Part shown: positions 39,579-50,475 of the stretch, piece by piece
How positions within the stretch are numbered: position 1 is the first letter of the stretch
Layout: each line of letters starts with the position of its first letter
DNA from: Pseudarthrobacter polychromogenes
GTDB taxonomy: Bacteria > Actinomycetota > Actinomycetes > Actinomycetales > Micrococcaceae
NCBI RefSeq assembly: GCF_014644495.1
Contig: NZ_BMKU01000003.1
Span: 182,690 to 246,689, forward strand
DNA: 64,000 nt
Reading direction: 5' to 3'
Made by a program: the position numbers and the translations under genes
Notes under the pieces: model-generated
Seen by the model: the letters and a program-made list of their open reading frames with translations, nothing else
Told to the model about the DNA's origin: nothing
The model's database searches: none

Positions 39579-39953
39579 GTGCCTACGATTAACCAGCTGG
39601 TCCGCAAGGGCCGCACGCCGAAGGTCAAAAAGACCAAGGCTCCCGCGCTTAACGGCAGCCCCATGCGCCGCGGTGTCTGCACCCGCGTTTACACCACCAC
39701 CCCGAAGAAGCCGAACTCGGCTCTCCGTAAGGTGGCGCGTGTGCGCCTCAACGGTGGCATTGAAGTTACCGCCTACATCCCCGGTGTTGGCCACAACCTG
39801 CAGGAGCACTCCATTGTGCTCGTCCGCGGTGGTCGCGTGAAGGACCTCCCGGGCGTCCGCTACAAGATCGTCCGTGGCGCCCTCGATACCCAGGGTGTCA
39901 AGAACCGTAAGCAGGCACGCAGCCGCTACGGCGCAAAGATGGAGAAGAAGTAA
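39579..39953 (+). CDS. rpsL: 30S ribosomal protein S12
   Basis: Decoding-centre protein of 124 residues. It begins [12 protein letters not shown] from GTG 39579, with GGAGA eight bases upstream. The [13 protein letters not shown] loop carries the wild-type lysine at the streptomycin-resistance position, and [20 protein letters not shown] is intact, so the gene looks streptomycin-sensitive. rpsG follows after one base. Confidence 0.98.
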   Translation: MPTINQLVRKGRTPKVKKTKAPALNGSPMRRGVCTRVYTTTPKKPNSALRKVARVRLNGGIEVTAYIPGVGHNLQEHSIVLVRGGRVKDLPGVRYKIVRGALDTQGVKNRKQARSRYGAKMEKK

Positions 39954-39954
39954 T

Positions 39955-40425
39955 ATGCCTCGCAAGGGTCCGGCCCCCAAGCGGCCGCTCGTACTAGATC
40001 CCGTTTACGGCTCCCCGCTGGTCACCCAGCTCATTAACAAGGTGCTCGTTGACGGCAAGAAGTCCACGGCAGAGCGCATCGTCTATGGTGCCCTCGAAGG
40101 CGCCCGCGCCAAGTCCGGCGGCGACCCCGTAGCAGCCCTCAAGAAGGCCATGGACAACGTCAAGCCTTCCCTCGAGGTCCGTTCACGCCGCGTCGGTGGC
40201 GCCACCTACCAGGTTCCGGTTGAGGTCAAGCCGGGCCGCTCCACGGCCCTCGCGCTGCGCTGGCTGGTTGGCTACTCAAAGGCCCGCCGCGAAAAGACGA
40301 TGACCGAGCGCCTCCAGAACGAAATCCTGGATGCATCCAACGGTCTCGGTGCCGCTGTGAAGCGTCGCGAAGACACCCACAAGATGGCCGAGTCCAACAA
40401 GGCCTTCGCACACTACCGCTGGTAA
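39955..40425 (+). CDS. rpsG: 30S ribosomal protein S7
   Basis: Primary 16S rRNA-binding protein that organises the 30S head. The product is 156 residues, [12 protein letters not shown] to KAFAHYRW, with [22 protein letters not shown] 39955 lies one base after the rpsL stop; the ribosome-binding site (GGAGAAGAAG) is inside rpsL. An 11-bp hairpin (40437-40462) sits between rpsG and fusA. Confidence 0.98.
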   Translation: MPRKGPAPKRPLVLDPVYGSPLVTQLINKVLVDGKKSTAERIVYGALEGARAKSGGDPVAALKKAMDNVKPSLEVRSRRVGGATYQVPVEVKPGRSTALALRWLVGYSKARREKTMTERLQNEILDASNGLGAAVKRREDTHKMAESNKAFAHYRW

Positions 40426-40436
40426 TACTCCCGGGC

Positions 40437-40462
40437 GCCGCCGGCTCAACCGAGCCGGCGGC
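40437..40462 (+). other. rpsG-fusA intercistronic hairpin
   Basis: An 11-bp perfect stem, GCCGCCGGCTC (40437-40447) with GAGCCGGCGGC (40452-40462), has an AACC loop. It has no U-tract, so it is probably an RNA processing or stability element within the str operon and not a terminator. Confidence 0.55.
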
Positions 40463-40493
40463 GAACGCGTAGTCAATCCCAAAAGGAGACCCC

Positions 40494-42608
40494 GTGGCAC
40501 AGGACGTGCTTACCGACCTTAGTAAGGTCCGCAACATCGGCATCATGGCCCACATTGATGCCGGCAAGACCACCACAACCGAGCGCATCCTGTTCTACAC
40601 GGGTGTGAACCACAAGATCGGCGAAACGCACGACGGCGCTTCGACCACTGACTGGATGGAACAGGAAAAGGAACGCGGCATCACCATCACGTCTGCCGCC
40701 GTGACCTGCTTCTGGGAAAACAACCAGATCAACATCATCGACACCCCCGGCCACGTTGACTTCACCGTTGAGGTTGAGCGCTCACTGCGCGTCCTCGATG
40801 GTGCCGTCGCCGTCTTCGATGGCAAGGAAGGCGTCGAGCCGCAGTCCGAGACCGTATGGCGCCAGGCTGACAAGTACAACGTTCCGCGTATCTGCTTCGT
40901 CAACAAGATGGACAAGCTGGGCGCTGACTTCTACTTCACCGTAGACACCATCATCAGCCGCCTGGGCGCCAAGCCGCTGGTAATGCAGCTGCCCATTGGT
41001 GCAGAGAACGACTTCATCGGCGTAGTAGACCTCCTCTACATGCGTGCCCTCGTGTGGCCCGGCGATGCCAAGGGTGACGTGACCATGGGTGCGAAGTACG
41101 AGATCCGTGAGATCCCGGCTGACCTCCAGGAAAAGGCCGAGGAGTACCGTGCAGCCCTCGTTGAGGCCGTTGCAGAGTCCTCCGAAGAGCTCATGGACAA
41201 GTACCTTGAGGGCGAAGAGATCTCGATCGATGAGCTCAAGGCCGGCATCCGCAAGATGACGATCAACTCTGAGCTCTACCCCATCTTCTGTGGTTCAGCC
41301 TTCAAGAACCGTGGTGTTCAGCCGATGCTCGACGCGGTCGTGGACTACCTGCCGAACCCGCTCGACGTCCCGCCGATGATCGGTCACGATCCTCGCGACG
41401 AAGAAAAGGAACTGACCCGCAAGCCGTCCTCGGAAGAGCCGTTCTCGGCCCTCGCGTTCAAGATTGCAGCGCACCCGTTCTTCGGCCAGCTCACCTTCAT
41501 CCGCGTGTACTCCGGTCACGTGGAAGCAGGCGCCCAGGTGGTCAACTCCACCAAGGGCAAGAAGGAGCGCATCGGCAAGCTGTTCCAGATGCACGCCAAC
41601 AAGGAAATGCCCGTTGAGGGCGCTACCGCCGGCCACATCTACGCAGCCATCGGTCTGAAGGACACCACAACGGGTGACACCCTGTGCGACTCCGCCAACC
41701 AGATCGTTCTGGAGTCCATGAGCTTCCCCGAGCCCGTGATCTCGGTTGCCATCGAGCCCAACACCAAGGGTGACCAGGAGAAGCTCTCCACGGCCATCCA
41801 GAAGCTCTCCGCTGAGGACCCCACCTTCCAGGTGTCCCTTAACGAAGACACCGGCCAGACCATCATCGCCGGCATGGGCGAGCTCCACCTGGACATCCTG
41901 GTGGACCGCATGCGCCGCGAATTCAAGGTGGAGGCCAACGTTGGCAAGCCGCAGGTTGCCTACCGCGAGACCATCAAGCGTGCTGTAGAGCGTCACGACT
42001 ACACGCACAAGAAGCAGACCGGTGGTTCGGGCCAGTTCGCAAAGATCCAGATTGCGATCGAGCCGCTGGACACCGCCGAGGGCGAGCTGTACGAGTTCGA
42101 GAACAAGGTCACCGGTGGCCGCGTTCCCCGCGAGTACATCCCGTCGGTTGACGCCGGTATCCAGGATGCGCTGAACGACGGCGTCCTGGCCGGTTACCCG
42201 GTTGTCGGCATCAAGGCCACGCTGATTGACGGCGCGTACCACGATGTTGACTCCTCGGAAATGGCGTTCAAGATCGCCGGCCGTATGGCTTTCAAGGAAG
42301 CTGCACGCAAGGCGAACCCGGTCCTGCTCGAACCGCTGATGGATGTCGAGGTCCGCACCCCTGAGGAATACATGGGTGAAGTTATCGGTGACATCAACTC
42401 CCGCCGTGGCCAGATGCAGTCCATGGAAGATGCACAGGGCGTCAAGGTCATTCGTGCGCACGTTCCGCTGTCCGGCATGTTCGGCTACATCGGTGACCTG
42501 CGCTCGAAGACCCAGGGCCGCGCCGTGTACTCCATGACGTTCAACAGCTACGCAGAGGTCCCGAAGGCAGTTGCCGACGAGATCATCCAGAAGACCCGCG
42601 GCGAATAG
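40494..42608 (+). CDS. fusA: elongation factor G
   Basis: GTPase driving ribosomal translocation and, with RRF, recycling. The 704-residue protein has G1 [20 protein letters not shown]3 DTPGHVDF and G4 NKMD in order, plus the domain IV tip region [18 protein letters not shown] 40494 follows an AAAGGAGA site. It is full length, with no duplicate fusA in view. A 261-base gap separates it from tuf. Confidence 0.98.
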   Translation: MAQDVLTDLSKVRNIGIMAHIDAGKTTTTERILFYTGVNHKIGETHDGASTTDWMEQEKERGITITSAAVTCFWENNQINIIDTPGHVDFTVEVERSLRVLDGAVAVFDGKEGVEPQSETVWRQADKYNVPRICFVNKMDKLGADFYFTVDTIISRLGAKPLVMQLPIGAENDFIGVVDLLYMRALVWPGDAKGDVTMGAKYEIREIPADLQEKAEEYRAALVEAVAESSEELMDKYLEGEEISIDELKAGIRKMTINSELYPIFCGSAFKNRGVQPMLDAVVDYLPNPLDVPPMIGHDPRDEEKELTRKPSSEEPFSALAFKIAAHPFFGQLTFIRVYSGHVEAGAQVVNSTKGKKERIGKLFQMHANKEMPVEGATAGHIYAAIGLKDTTTGDTLCDSANQIVLESMSFPEPVISVAIEPNTKGDQEKLSTAIQKLSAEDPTFQVSLNEDTGQTIIAGMGELHLDILVDRMRREFKVEANVGKPQVAYRETIKRAVERHDYTHKKQTGGSGQFAKIQIAIEPLDTAEGELYEFENKVTGGRVPREYIPSVDAGIQDALNDGVLAGYPVVGIKATLIDGAYHDVDSSEMAFKIAGRMAFKEAARKANPVLLEPLMDVEVRTPEEYMGEVIGDINSRRGQMQSMEDAQGVKVIRAHVPLSGMFGYIGDLRSKTQGRAVYSMTFNSYAEVPKAVADEIIQKTRGE

Positions 42609-42869
42609 TCCTTTCGGACCTTCGCAGCGAACAACCTCGGGTGCGCTTTTCGATTCCGGAAAGCACAGCCGGTGCAGGTGGCCAGGCCGGTCGGATTCAT
42701 CCGGCCAAGCTGGCTTGGCCGTCTGCACGAACAGGCTCAAGAGACTAGTATTAGTTCCTGAATCTGCAATTTCACCAATCCAAAGCCCCCCAAGTAGACT
42801 TACCTGAGTTTCCGCCGCGACAAGCGCGGCTGAAGGGTATGTCATTTGAAAACGTTCTAGGAGGAACCT
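42609..42869 (+). promoter_or_regulatory. tuf promoter region
   Basis: This gap holds TAGACT at 42795-42800 with a weak TTCACC-type -35 at about 18 bases spacing, about 65 bases before the tuf GTG. An AT-rich patch (42745-42780) lies upstream and could act as an UP-type element. No gene is seen. Confidence 0.5.
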
Positions 42870-44060
42870 GTGGCAAAGGCAAAGTTCGAGCGGACTAAGC
42901 CGCACGTTAACATCGGCACCATTGGTCACGTTGACCACGGTAAGACGACGTTGACGGCCGCGATTTCCAAGGTGCTGTACGACAAGTACCCGGATCTCAA
43001 CGAGAAGCGCGACTTCGCGTCAATCGACTCTGCTCCCGAAGAGCGTCAGCGTGGCATTACCATCAACATCTCCCACGTGGAGTACCAGACCGAAAAGCGC
43101 CACTACGCACACGTAGACGCCCCGGGTCACGCTGACTACATCAAGAACATGATCACCGGTGCTGCCCAGATGGACGGCGCTATCCTCGTGGTCGCCGCTA
43201 CTGACGGCCCCATGGCTCAGACCCGCGAGCACGTTCTGCTCGCCCGCCAGGTTGGTGTTCCCTACCTGCTGGTCGCGCTGAACAAGGCCGACATGGTTGA
43301 CGATGAGGAACTGCTGGACCTCGTTGAAATGGAAGTTCGTGAGCTCCTGAGCTCGCAGGGCTTCGATGGCGACGAAGCACCCGTGGTTCGCGTTTCCGGC
43401 CTCAAGGCCCTGGAAGGCGACCCCGAGTGGGTCAAGTCCGTTGAGGACCTGATGGCCGCTGTCGACGAGTCCGTTCCGGACCCCGTACGCGACCGCGACA
43501 AGCCGTTCCTGATGCCGATCGAGGACGTCTTCACCATCACCGGCCGTGGCACCGTTGTTACGGGCCGCGCCGAGCGTGGAACCCTCGCCATCAACTCCGA
43601 GGTCGAGATCGTCGGCATCCGCCCGGTCCAGAAGACCACGGTTACCGGTATCGAGATGTTCCACAAGCAGCTCGACGAAGCATGGGCCGGCGAGAACTGT
43701 GGCCTCCTGCTCCGCGGTCTGAAGCGCGACGATGTCGAGCGTGGCCAGGTTGTCGTCAAGCCGGGTTCCATCACCCCGCACACCGACTTCGAGGCCAACG
43801 TCTACATCCTCTCCAAGGACGAAGGCGGACGTCACAACCCGTTCTACTCCAACTACCGCCCGCAGTTCTACTTCCGTACCACGGACGTAACCGGCGTTAT
43901 CACCCTGCCCGAGGGCACGGAAATGGTTATGCCTGGCGACAACACTGAGATGACCGTTGCGCTCATCCAGCCGATCGCAATGGAAGAGGGCCTCGGCTTC
44001 GCAATCCGCGAAGGCGGCCGCACCGTTGGTTCAGGACGCGTTACCAAGATCATCAAGTAA
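42870..44060 (+). CDS. tuf: elongation factor Tu
   Basis: Delivers aminoacyl-tRNA to the ribosome. The 396-residue protein has G1 [15 protein letters not shown]3 [20 protein letters not shown] and G4 NKADMVDD; the kirromycin/GE2270A region near the C-terminus looks normal. GTG 42870 has AGGAGG upstream. It ends before a textbook terminator. Only one tuf is in the window. Confidence 0.99.
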   Translation: MAKAKFERTKPHVNIGTIGHVDHGKTTLTAAISKVLYDKYPDLNEKRDFASIDSAPEERQRGITINISHVEYQTEKRHYAHVDAPGHADYIKNMITGAAQMDGAILVVAATDGPMAQTREHVLLARQVGVPYLLVALNKADMVDDEELLDLVEMEVRELLSSQGFDGDEAPVVRVSGLKALEGDPEWVKSVEDLMAAVDESVPDPVRDRDKPFLMPIEDVFTITGRGTVVTGRAERGTLAINSEVEIVGIRPVQKTTVTGIEMFHKQLDEAWAGENCGLLLRGLKRDDVERGQVVVKPGSITPHTDFEANVYILSKDEGGRHNPFYSNYRPQFYFRTTDVTGVITLPEGTEMVMPGDNTEMTVALIQPIAMEEGLGFAIREGGRTVGSGRVTKIIK

Positions 44061-44075
44061 TTCTTGTTGAACTGA

Positions 44076-44111
44076 AGAACAGCCCCGCTGCTACTGCAGC
44101 GGGGCTGTTCT
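44076..44111 (+). terminator. terminator after tuf
   Basis: A 16-bp perfect stem (44076-44091 with 44096-44111) has a TACT loop and ends in TTCT followed by TTTTTGG. This is the cleanest intrinsic terminator in the window. Confidence 0.95.
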
Positions 44112-44161
44112 TTTTGGTTAATGCGTCCCTGATACTGTTGCTGGACCGAAAGGAGTTCATC

Positions 44162-44287
44162 ATGGGCTGGCTTATTTTCCTGATCATCGCAGTTGCCGTC
44201 GTCGCGGGTGTGTTCTGGGCCAAGAAGCACTTCCGCAACGAGATCGACCGCGCCAAGCGGATCAACCGGGCAAACAAAAACCCTTAG
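44162..44287 (+). CDS. 41-residue single-pass membrane protein
   Basis: ATG 44162 preceded by AAAGGAG opens a 41-codon frame: one hydrophobic helix (residues 3-20) then a strongly basic amphipathic tail (AKKHFRNEIDRAKRIN). It sits after the tuf terminator and ends 30 bases before the convergent beta-glucosidase stop. Start, spacing and the helix-plus-basic-tail layout support a real gene. The function is unknown. Confidence 0.6.
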   Translation: MGWLIFLIIAVAVVAGVFWAKKHFRNEIDRAKRINRANKNP

Positions 44288-44317
44288 CCACGACCGCGGC
44301 AGGCTGGAACACACGGG

Positions 44318-45769
44318 CTACGCGCCCTTGGCTTTCCGCGCCCGGCTGAGTGCCTGGTACCAGTAGAAGGACTGTTTTGGGGTCCTCTCCTGTGTCTCAA
44401 AGTCAACATGGATTAACCCGAATCGTTGGGAGTAGCCTGCTGCCCATTCGAAGTTGTCCATCAGGGTCCACACGTAGTAGCCGCGCAGGTCCACGCCGGC
44501 GGCGATCCCGCCGGGAGCTGTGGCGTCAAGGGCAGCGCCCAGATGCGTCGCCAGGTAAGTAACCCGTTCCTCGTCCGCCAGGGTTCCCGAGACCGTATCC
44601 GGTTCCGGGAAGCTGGCGCCGCCCTCGGTGATGTAGACCGGGGGGAGTGCCTGGCCGTAGCGGTCGTGAAGTTCCTTCAGCAGGACGCCCAGATGGTCCG
44701 GGGCCACCGGCCACCCGAACCCGGTGCTGCTGTATTCCGGATAGCCCACCTCATGGAAGGGCAGCCTTGCCACGGCTTTATGCACATCCGCGGGAATTGA
44801 CGCAGACCCTCGACCGAGCGCTACCTTCACCGGGAAATAGTAGTTAAGGCCGTAGAAATCCAGGGGCTGGTGGATGGTGCGCAGGTCGGCGTCGGAGATT
44901 TTCCCGATGGACCGAAGCCAGGGTTTGGCATACAGGGGGAGGGCAGGGTACCGGCCCAGGAGCACCGGATCTGCATAGATTCTGTTCATGAGCAGGTCAT
45001 AGAGGTGCGCCACCAGCCGGTCGCCGATTTTTCGGCTTGCCGGCCGGACGGGGGCATGCAGGTTGGTGACGCCGATACCGCCGGACACCCCGGCGGCGCG
45101 CAGGGCCTGCGCGCCCAGTCCGTGTGCCAGCAGCTGGTGGTGGATGGAGGGGAGGGCATCGAACATCAGCGCATGCCCGGGAGCATGGACGCCCAGGGCA
45201 TAGCCGTTCAGGGTAACGGAGACCGGTTCATTCAGCGTGACCCACTGCGCAACGCGGTCCCCGAAACGCTCGCCCGCCGCACTGGCGTATTCGCCAAAGC
45301 GCTCGGCGGTCTCGCGGTTCAGCCAGCCGCCGCGGTGTTCCAGCGGCAGCGGCGTATCCCAATGGTAGAGAGTGGCCATGGGGGAGACCCCGGCTGCGAG
45401 GAGCTGATCGAGCAGCCGGTCGTAGAAGTCCAGGCCCTCCTTGTTGAAGGCCCCCCGCCCGTCGGGCTGGATCCGCGGCCAGGACAGCGAAAAGCGGTAG
45501 GAGTCCACGCCGAGGTCCTGGAGCAGCGCAACGTCCTCCGGCAGCCTGTTGTAGTGGTCGCACGCCACGGCGGGGGAGTGTCCGTCCATGATGGTCCCGG
45601 GCTTCTCGGCGAAGGCGTCCCAGCCCGAGGGGCCGCGGCCGCCGTCGGTCAGTGCTCCTTCAATCTGGAAGGCCGCTGCCGCAACCCCCAGGGTGAACGA
45701 CGGCGGCATGCGGTTCGCCAGTTCGGTCGCCGATTCGGTGCTTTCCAGAGTCATTCCCCTATCATCCAT
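44318..45769 (-). CDS. family 1 glycoside hydrolase (beta-glucosidase)
   Basis: Hydrolyses beta-glucosides such as cellobiose; it has no secretion signal and is therefore cytoplasmic. The 483-residue enzyme has the GH1 N-terminal signature FTLGVAAAAFQIEGAL, the acid/base Glu181 in WVTLNEPVS and the nucleophile Glu382 in YITEGGASF (GG replaces the commoner NG). The C-terminal DNFEWAAGYSQRFGL is intact. An in-frame ATG at 45754 is an alternative start. It is the only minus-strand gene between tuf and the S10 operon. Confidence 0.94.
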   Translation of the reverse strand: MDDRGMTLESTESATELANRMPPSFTLGVAAAAFQIEGALTDGGRGPSGWDAFAEKPGTIMDGHSPAVACDHYNRLPEDVALLQDLGVDSYRFSLSWPRIQPDGRGAFNKEGLDFYDRLLDQLLAAGVSPMATLYHWDTPLPLEHRGGWLNRETAERFGEYASAAGERFGDRVAQWVTLNEPVSVTLNGYALGVHAPGHALMFDALPSIHHQLLAHGLGAQALRAAGVSGGIGVTNLHAPVRPASRKIGDRLVAHLYDLLMNRIYADPVLLGRYPALPLYAKPWLRSIGKISDADLRTIHQPLDFYGLNYYFPVKVALGRGSASIPADVHKAVARLPFHEVGYPEYSSTGFGWPVAPDHLGVLLKELHDRYGQALPPVYITEGGASFPEPDTVSGTLADEERVTYLATHLGAALDATAPGGIAAGVDLRGYYVWTLMDNFEWAAGYSQRFGLIHVDFETQERTPKQSFYWYQALSRARKAKGA

Positions 45770-46164
45770 TCGGAAATGTCCGTGGGCAATGGTGCTGGCA
45801 GGGCAATGGGCAGGACGTTCCAGAAGGGACCGATTCGCTTCTGGCCATAAATTCCGGCATACTAGATGAGTTGTTCAAGCGCTTCTTCGTGTCCCGATCC
45901 GGATAATGCCGGGTGTCAGGGTCCAAGTAGAAGACCAAACATAACCCACTCCCCATGGATAGCGGATTTGTATGCGTGAAAAGCGCGACACGCCCGACCG
46001 CGGGGGTCGGTTACGCCGGCAAGGTGAGGAACCCGGATTCATCCGGATTCAGTTTGTGCGGCGGGTGGTAGTTACGACTTCAAATGCTTCGGCAGCCATA
46101 CAACGAGAAATGAACAGGGCAGCCCTAACCAGGGGAAGCACAGACTGAAAGAGAGTCAGGCGAC
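45770..46164. other. intergenic region between bgl and rpsJ
   Basis: About 395 bases with no gene. An AAGCGCTT palindrome (45877-45884), the core of many LacI-family sugar-operator sites, lies about 110 bases upstream of the glucosidase, with TAGTAT (minus) nearby. GATAAT at 45902-45907 is a possible -10 for rpsJ. GC hairpins follow (CCGACC/GGTCGG near 45993-46009), so the S10 leader may exceed 200 bases. Promoter assignments are weak. Confidence 0.4.
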
Positions 46165-46473
46165 ATGGCGGGACAAAAAATCCGCATCCGGCTGAAGTCA
46201 TACGACCACGAGGTCATTGACGTTTCAGCACGGAAGATCGTTGAGACGGTCACGCGCGCAGGCGCAACGGTAGTGGGCCCCGTGCCGCTGCCTACGGAGA
46301 AGAACGTGTACTGCGTGATCCGCTCTCCGCACAAGTACAAGGACAGCCGCGAGCACTTTGAAATGCGCACGCACAAGCGTCTTATCGACATCATCGATCC
46401 CACGCCGAAGGCTGTTGACTCGCTTATGCGTCTCGACCTGCCGGCTGACGTGAACATCGAAATCAAGCTGTAG
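46165..46473 (+). CDS. rpsJ: 30S ribosomal protein S10
   Basis: Head protein of the 30S subunit and NusB partner in antitermination. The 102-residue product has [20 protein letters not shown] at the start and [20 protein letters not shown], both standard. It is the first gene of the S10 operon; rplC follows after 17 bases. The leader contains hairpins but no clear upstream gene. Confidence 0.98.
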
Positions 46474-46490
46474 GGAGGTGCTGAGAGACT

Positions 46491-47141
46491 ATGACCGCAA
46501 CCCGTAACGTAAAGGGCCTGCTGGGCACGAAGCTCGGCATGACCCAGGTCTGGGACGAGAACAACAAGCTCATCCCCGTCACTGTGGTCCAGGCAGATTC
46601 GAACGTCATCACCCAGCTGCGCAACGCAGAAGCTGATGGCTACGTCGCCGTTCAGATCGGCTACGGCCAGATCGATCCCCGCAAGGTCACCAAGCCGCTG
46701 GCTGGTCACTTTGAAAAGGCAGGCGTCACGCCTCGCCGCCACGTCGTCGAACTCCGTACCGCAGATGCTGCTGAGTACGAGCTGGGCCAGGAGCTCTCCG
46801 TAGAGGTCTTCGAAGCCGGCCAGAAGATCGACGTCATCGGCACCACCAAGGGTAAGGGCTTCGCCGGTGTTATGAAGCGTCACGGCTTCCACGGCGTTGG
46901 AGCTTCCCACGGTGCCCACAAGAACCACCGTAAGCCCGGTTCAATCGGTGGCGCATCCACCCCGAGCCGCGTCTTCAAGGGCATGAAAATGGCCGGCCGC
47001 ATGGGCGCCGTTCGTCACACCACGCTGAACCTCACGGTCCACGCGGTTGACGTCGAGAAGTCGCTGCTCCTTATCAAGGGTGCCGTCCCCGGCGCCCGCG
47101 GCCAGGTCGTCCTCGTACGCACCGCCGTGAAGGGAGCCTAG
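46491..47141 (+). CDS. rplC: 50S ribosomal protein L3
   Basis: Binds near the peptidyl-transferase centre and starts 50S assembly. The 216-residue protein has [13 protein letters not shown] near the start and the central loop [20 protein letters not shown] with GMKMAGRMG. The ATG has an AGGGAGGTG site upstream. rplD follows after four bases. Confidence 0.98.
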   Translation: MTATRNVKGLLGTKLGMTQVWDENNKLIPVTVVQADSNVITQLRNAEADGYVAVQIGYGQIDPRKVTKPLAGHFEKAGVTPRRHVVELRTADAAEYELGQELSVEVFEAGQKIDVIGTTKGKGFAGVMKRHGFHGVGASHGAHKNHRKPGSIGGASTPSRVFKGMKMAGRMGAVRHTTLNLTVHAVDVEKSLLLIKGAVPGARGQVVLVRTAVKGA

Positions 47142-47145
47142 TTCA

Positions 47146-47769
47146 ATGGCTAACACTGTCCAGGTTGACCTGCCTGCAGAGATCTTCGACGTTCAGACCA
47201 ACGTGCCGCTGCTGCACCAGGTTGTCGTTGCCCAGCTCGCTGCTGCTCGCCAGGGTACCCACAAGACCAAGACCCGCGCTGAAGTTTCCGGTGCAGGACG
47301 CAAGCCGTTCAAGCAGAAGGGCACCGGCCGCGCCCGTCAGGGTTCCATCCGTGCTCCTCACATGACCGGTGGTGGCGTTGTCCACGGTCCCACCCCGCGT
47401 GACTACAGCCAGCGCACCCCCAAGAAGATGATTGCTGCTGCATTGCGCGGCGCACTGTCTGACCGGGCGCGCAACGGACGCATCCACGTTGTCGCCGAAC
47501 TGGTTGAAGGCACTAAGCCCTCCGCCAAGGCCGCACTGGCAGCGCTGCGCGGCGTTTCCGACCGCAAGAACCTGCTGGTCGTCATCGAGCGCGCCAACGA
47601 TGTTGCCGCACTGTCCGTGCGCAACCTCGCCGGTGTTCACGTTCTGTACGCAGACCAGCTGAACACCTACGACGTTCTCGTCTCCGATGACGTTGTCTTC
47701 ACCAAGGCTGCCTACGACGCATTCGTTGCCGGCAAGGCAGTGGCAAAGAACGAGGAGGATGCCAAGTGA
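47146..47769 (+). CDS. rplD: 50S ribosomal protein L4
   Basis: Exit-tunnel protein and, in some bacteria, a feedback regulator of the S10 operon. The 207-residue protein has the extended tunnel loop [20 protein letters not shown] and [16 protein letters not shown], the macrolide-sensitive sequence type. It overlaps rplW by four bases (GTGA). Confidence 0.98.
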   Translation: MANTVQVDLPAEIFDVQTNVPLLHQVVVAQLAAARQGTHKTKTRAEVSGAGRKPFKQKGTGRARQGSIRAPHMTGGGVVHGPTPRDYSQRTPKKMIAAALRGALSDRARNGRIHVVAELVEGTKPSAKAALAALRGVSDRKNLLVVIERANDVAALSVRNLAGVHVLYADQLNTYDVLVSDDVVFTKAAYDAFVAGKAVAKNEEDAK

Positions 47770-48071
47770 GTGCAGCCACCATCAAGGATCCCCGCGACGT
47801 CGTGCTTGCACCCGTCGTGTCGGAAAAGAGCTACGGCCTGATCGACGAGGGCAAGTACACCTTCCTGGTGGACCCCCGTTCGAACAAGACCGAGATCAAG
47901 CTGGCCGTGGAGAAAATCTTCTCCGTCAAGGTCGACTCGATCAACACCATCAACCGTGCCGGTAAGCGCAAGCGCACCAAATTCGGATGGGGTACCCGCA
48001 AGAACACCAAGCGTGCGATTGTCACCCTCAAAGAAGGCACCATCGACATCTTCGGCGGTCCGCTCTCGTAG
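47766..48071 (+). CDS. rplW: 50S ribosomal protein L23
   Basis: Docking site for trigger factor and SRP at the tunnel exit. The 101-residue protein has [20 protein letters not shown] and a basic loop [22 protein letters not shown] 47766 overlaps the rplD stop, so it is translationally coupled. rplB follows after 29 bases. Confidence 0.98.
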   Translation: MSAATIKDPRDVVLAPVVSEKSYGLIDEGKYTFLVDPRSNKTEIKLAVEKIFSVKVDSINTINRAGKRKRTKFGWGTRKNTKRAIVTLKEGTIDIFGGPLS

Positions 48072-48100
48072 CGGAGACCACTTTAACGAGGAAATAAATT

Positions 48101-48940
48101 ATGGGAATCCGTAAATACAAGCCGACTACCCCGGGCCGTCGTGGCTCGAGCGTAGCGGACTTCACCGAAATCACGCGGTCGACGCCGGAAAAGTCGTTGG
48201 TACGTCCGCTGCCCAAGAAGGGCGGCCGTAACAACACCGGTAAGATCACCACCCGTCACAAGGGTGGCGGACACAAGCGCCAGTACCGTCTGATCGACTT
48301 CCGTCGCCACGACAAGGACGGCGTGGACGCCCGCGTTGCTGAAATTGAGTACGATCCGAACCGTACGGCTCGCATCGCCCTCCTGCACTACGTTGATGGC
48401 ACCAAGCGTTACATCATCGCCCCGAACAAGCTGTCCCAGGGTGACTTCGTAGAGGCCGGCGCCAACGCTGACATCAAGCCTGGCAACAACCTGCCCCTGC
48501 GCAACATCCCCGTGGGTACCGTTATCCACGCAGTTGAACTGCGTCCGGGTGGCGGCGCCAAGATGGGCCGCTCCGCCGGCGCATCGATCCAGCTCGTTGC
48601 AAAGGAAGGCCGTTTCGCCCAGCTGCGTCTGCCTTCCGGCGAAATCCGCAACGTTGACGTGCGCTGCCGCGCAACCGTCGGCGAGGTCGGCAACGCCGAG
48701 CAGTCGAACATCAACTGGGGCAAGGCCGGCCGCATGCGCTGGAAGGGCGTCCGCCCGACCGTCCGTGGTGTCGCCATGAACCCGGTTGACCACCCGCACG
48801 GTGGTGGTGAGGGTAAGACGTCCGGTGGACGTAACCCCGTCAACCCCAACGGTCAGCGGGAAGGCCGCACCCGCCGCCCCAACAAAGAGAGCGACAAGCT
48901 TATTGTTCGTCGCCGTCGTACTGGCAAGAACAAGCGATAG
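48101..48940 (+). CDS. rplB: 50S ribosomal protein L2
   Basis: Peptidyl-transferase-centre protein of 279 residues, full length. [20 protein letters not shown] opens the protein; the C-terminal domain holds [20 protein letters not shown] with the conserved His needed for activity. The ATG follows a GAGGAAAT site. rpsS follows after 12 bases. Confidence 0.98.
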   Translation: MGIRKYKPTTPGRRGSSVADFTEITRSTPEKSLVRPLPKKGGRNNTGKITTRHKGGGHKRQYRLIDFRRHDKDGVDARVAEIEYDPNRTARIALLHYVDGTKRYIIAPNKLSQGDFVEAGANADIKPGNNLPLRNIPVGTVIHAVELRPGGGAKMGRSAGASIQLVAKEGRFAQLRLPSGEIRNVDVRCRATVGEVGNAEQSNINWGKAGRMRWKGVRPTVRGVAMNPVDHPHGGGEGKTSGGRNPVNPNGQREGRTRRPNKESDKLIVRRRRTGKNKR

Positions 48941-48952
48941 GAGCCTGGACAC

Positions 48953-49234
48953 ATGCCACGCAGCCTGAAAAAAGGTCCTTTCGTCGACCAGCACCTCTTT
49001 GTGAAGGTAGCCAGGGAAAACGAAAAGGGCACCAAGAACGTCATCAAGACCTGGTCCCGCCGTTCGATGATCATCCCCGACATGCTCGGACACACGATCG
49101 CCGTACACGACGGACGCAAGCACATCCCGGTGTTTGTCACTGAGTCGATGGTCGGGCACAAGCTCGGCGAATTCGCTCCCACGCGGACATTCCGCGGCCA
49201 TGTCAAGGACGACCGTAAGGGCAAGCGCCGCTAG
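48953..49234 (+). CDS. rpsS: 30S ribosomal protein S19
   Basis: Head protein that contacts S13 and the A-site tRNA. The 93-residue product, [15 protein letters not shown] to the basic C-terminus, has the conserved [20 protein letters not shown]. The ATG follows a GATAGGAG site. rplV follows after 38 bases. Confidence 0.98.
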   Translation: MPRSLKKGPFVDQHLFVKVARENEKGTKNVIKTWSRRSMIIPDMLGHTIAVHDGRKHIPVFVTESMVGHKLGEFAPTRTFRGHVKDDRKGKRR

Positions 49235-49272
49235 GCGCCTGCACTTACGTCAAAGACGAGAGAAGGAAAGCA

Positions 49273-49638
49273 ATGGAAGCCAAGGCAATTGCGCGCCACA
49301 TCCGCGTAACGCCTATGAAGGCCCGGCGCGTCGTCAACCTTGTTCGTGGATTGCAAGCGAATGAGGCTCTGGCAATTCTGAAGTTTGCCCCCCAGGCAGC
49401 TTCAGAGCCGGTATTCAAGGTAGTACAGTCGGCAATCTCCAACGCCCGGGTCCTCGCGGACCGCGACGGCGTTGCGTTTGACGAAGGTGACCTCATCATC
49501 AGCGAAGCGTTTGTTGATGAAGGCCCGACCATGAAGCGGTTCCAGCCGCGTGCCCAGGGTCGCGCATTTCAGATCAAGAAGCGCACCAGCCACATCACCG
49601 TGGTAGTCGCTACCCCGGAGAAAGAGGAGGCTCGCTAA
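49273..49638 (+). CDS. rplV: 50S ribosomal protein L22
   Basis: Lines the exit tunnel with a long beta-hairpin; the hairpin region ([19 protein letters not shown]) shows no deletion of the macrolide-resistant kind. The product is 121 residues. The ATG has GAGAAGGAA upstream. Its stop directly abuts the rpsC start with no gap. Confidence 0.97.
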   Translation: MEAKAIARHIRVTPMKARRVVNLVRGLQANEALAILKFAPQAASEPVFKVVQSAISNARVLADRDGVAFDEGDLIISEAFVDEGPTMKRFQPRAQGRAFQIKKRTSHITVVVATPEKEEAR

Positions 49639-50475
49639 GTGGGACAGAAAGTAAACCCGCACGGGTTCCGACTCGGCATCACCACCGATCACGTATCGCA
49701 CTGGTTCGCTGACAGCACCAAGGCCGGCCAGCGGTACAAGGACTTCGTTCGCGAAGACATCCGCATCCGCCAGCTCATGTCCACGGGCATGGAGCGCGCC
49801 GGTATCGCCAAGGTTGAGATCGAGCGCACCCGTGACCGCGTCCGCGTGGACATCCACACGGCCCGTCCCGGCATCGTCATCGGCCGCCGCGGAGCAGAAG
49901 CAGACCGCATCCGCGGCGAGCTCGAAAAGCTCACCGGCAAGCAGGTCCAGCTGAACATCCTCGAGGTCAAGAACCCCGAGATGGAAGCACAGCTTGTTGC
50001 CCAGGGCGTTGCTGAGCAGCTGACTTCACGTGTGGCATTCCGCCGCGCCATGAAGAAGGCCATGCAGTCCGCGCAGCGTGCAGGTGCCAAGGGCATCCGT
50101 ATCGCCTGCTCGGGTCGACTGGGTGGCGCTGAAATGTCCCGCTCGGAGTTCTACCGCGAAGGCCGTGTGCCCCTGCACACCCTCCGTGCGAACATCGACT
50201 ACGGCTTCTACGAAGCCAAGACCACCTTCGGCCGCATCGGTGTGAAGGTCTGGATCTACAAGGGTGACGTCACCGCCAAGGAACTGGCCCAGCAGGCCGC
50301 TTCCGCCCCGTCCCGTGGCCGCGGTCCCAGCGACCGTCCGGGCCGCCCGGGTGGCGCTGACCGTGGTGACCGCCGCCGTCGCAACGACCGCCCGGCCGCT
50401 GACGCAGCTCCTGCTGCCGAGGCGCCGGCAGCTGAGGCTGCACCTGCTGCAGCTGTAGAAGGAGGACAGGCTTAA
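49639..50475 (+). CDS. rpsC: 30S ribosomal protein S3
   Basis: mRNA-entry protein with helicase activity. The 278-residue protein has the KH motif [19 protein letters not shown] and the C-terminal [10 protein letters not shown]. It continues into an unusual tail of about 65 residues, first Arg/Gly/Asp-rich ([23 protein letters not shown]), then Ala/Pro/Glu-rich. Most S3 proteins stop at 210-235. GTG 49639 is immediately adjacent to rplV. Confidence 0.97.
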   Translation: MGQKVNPHGFRLGITTDHVSHWFADSTKAGQRYKDFVREDIRIRQLMSTGMERAGIAKVEIERTRDRVRVDIHTARPGIVIGRRGAEADRIRGELEKLTGKQVQLNILEVKNPEMEAQLVAQGVAEQLTSRVAFRRAMKKAMQSAQRAGAKGIRIACSGRLGGAEMSRSEFYREGRVPLHTLRANIDYGFYEAKTTFGRIGVKVWIYKGDVTAKELAQQAASAPSRGRGPSDRPGRPGGADRGDRRRRNDRPAADAAPAAEAPAAEAAPAAAVEGGQA

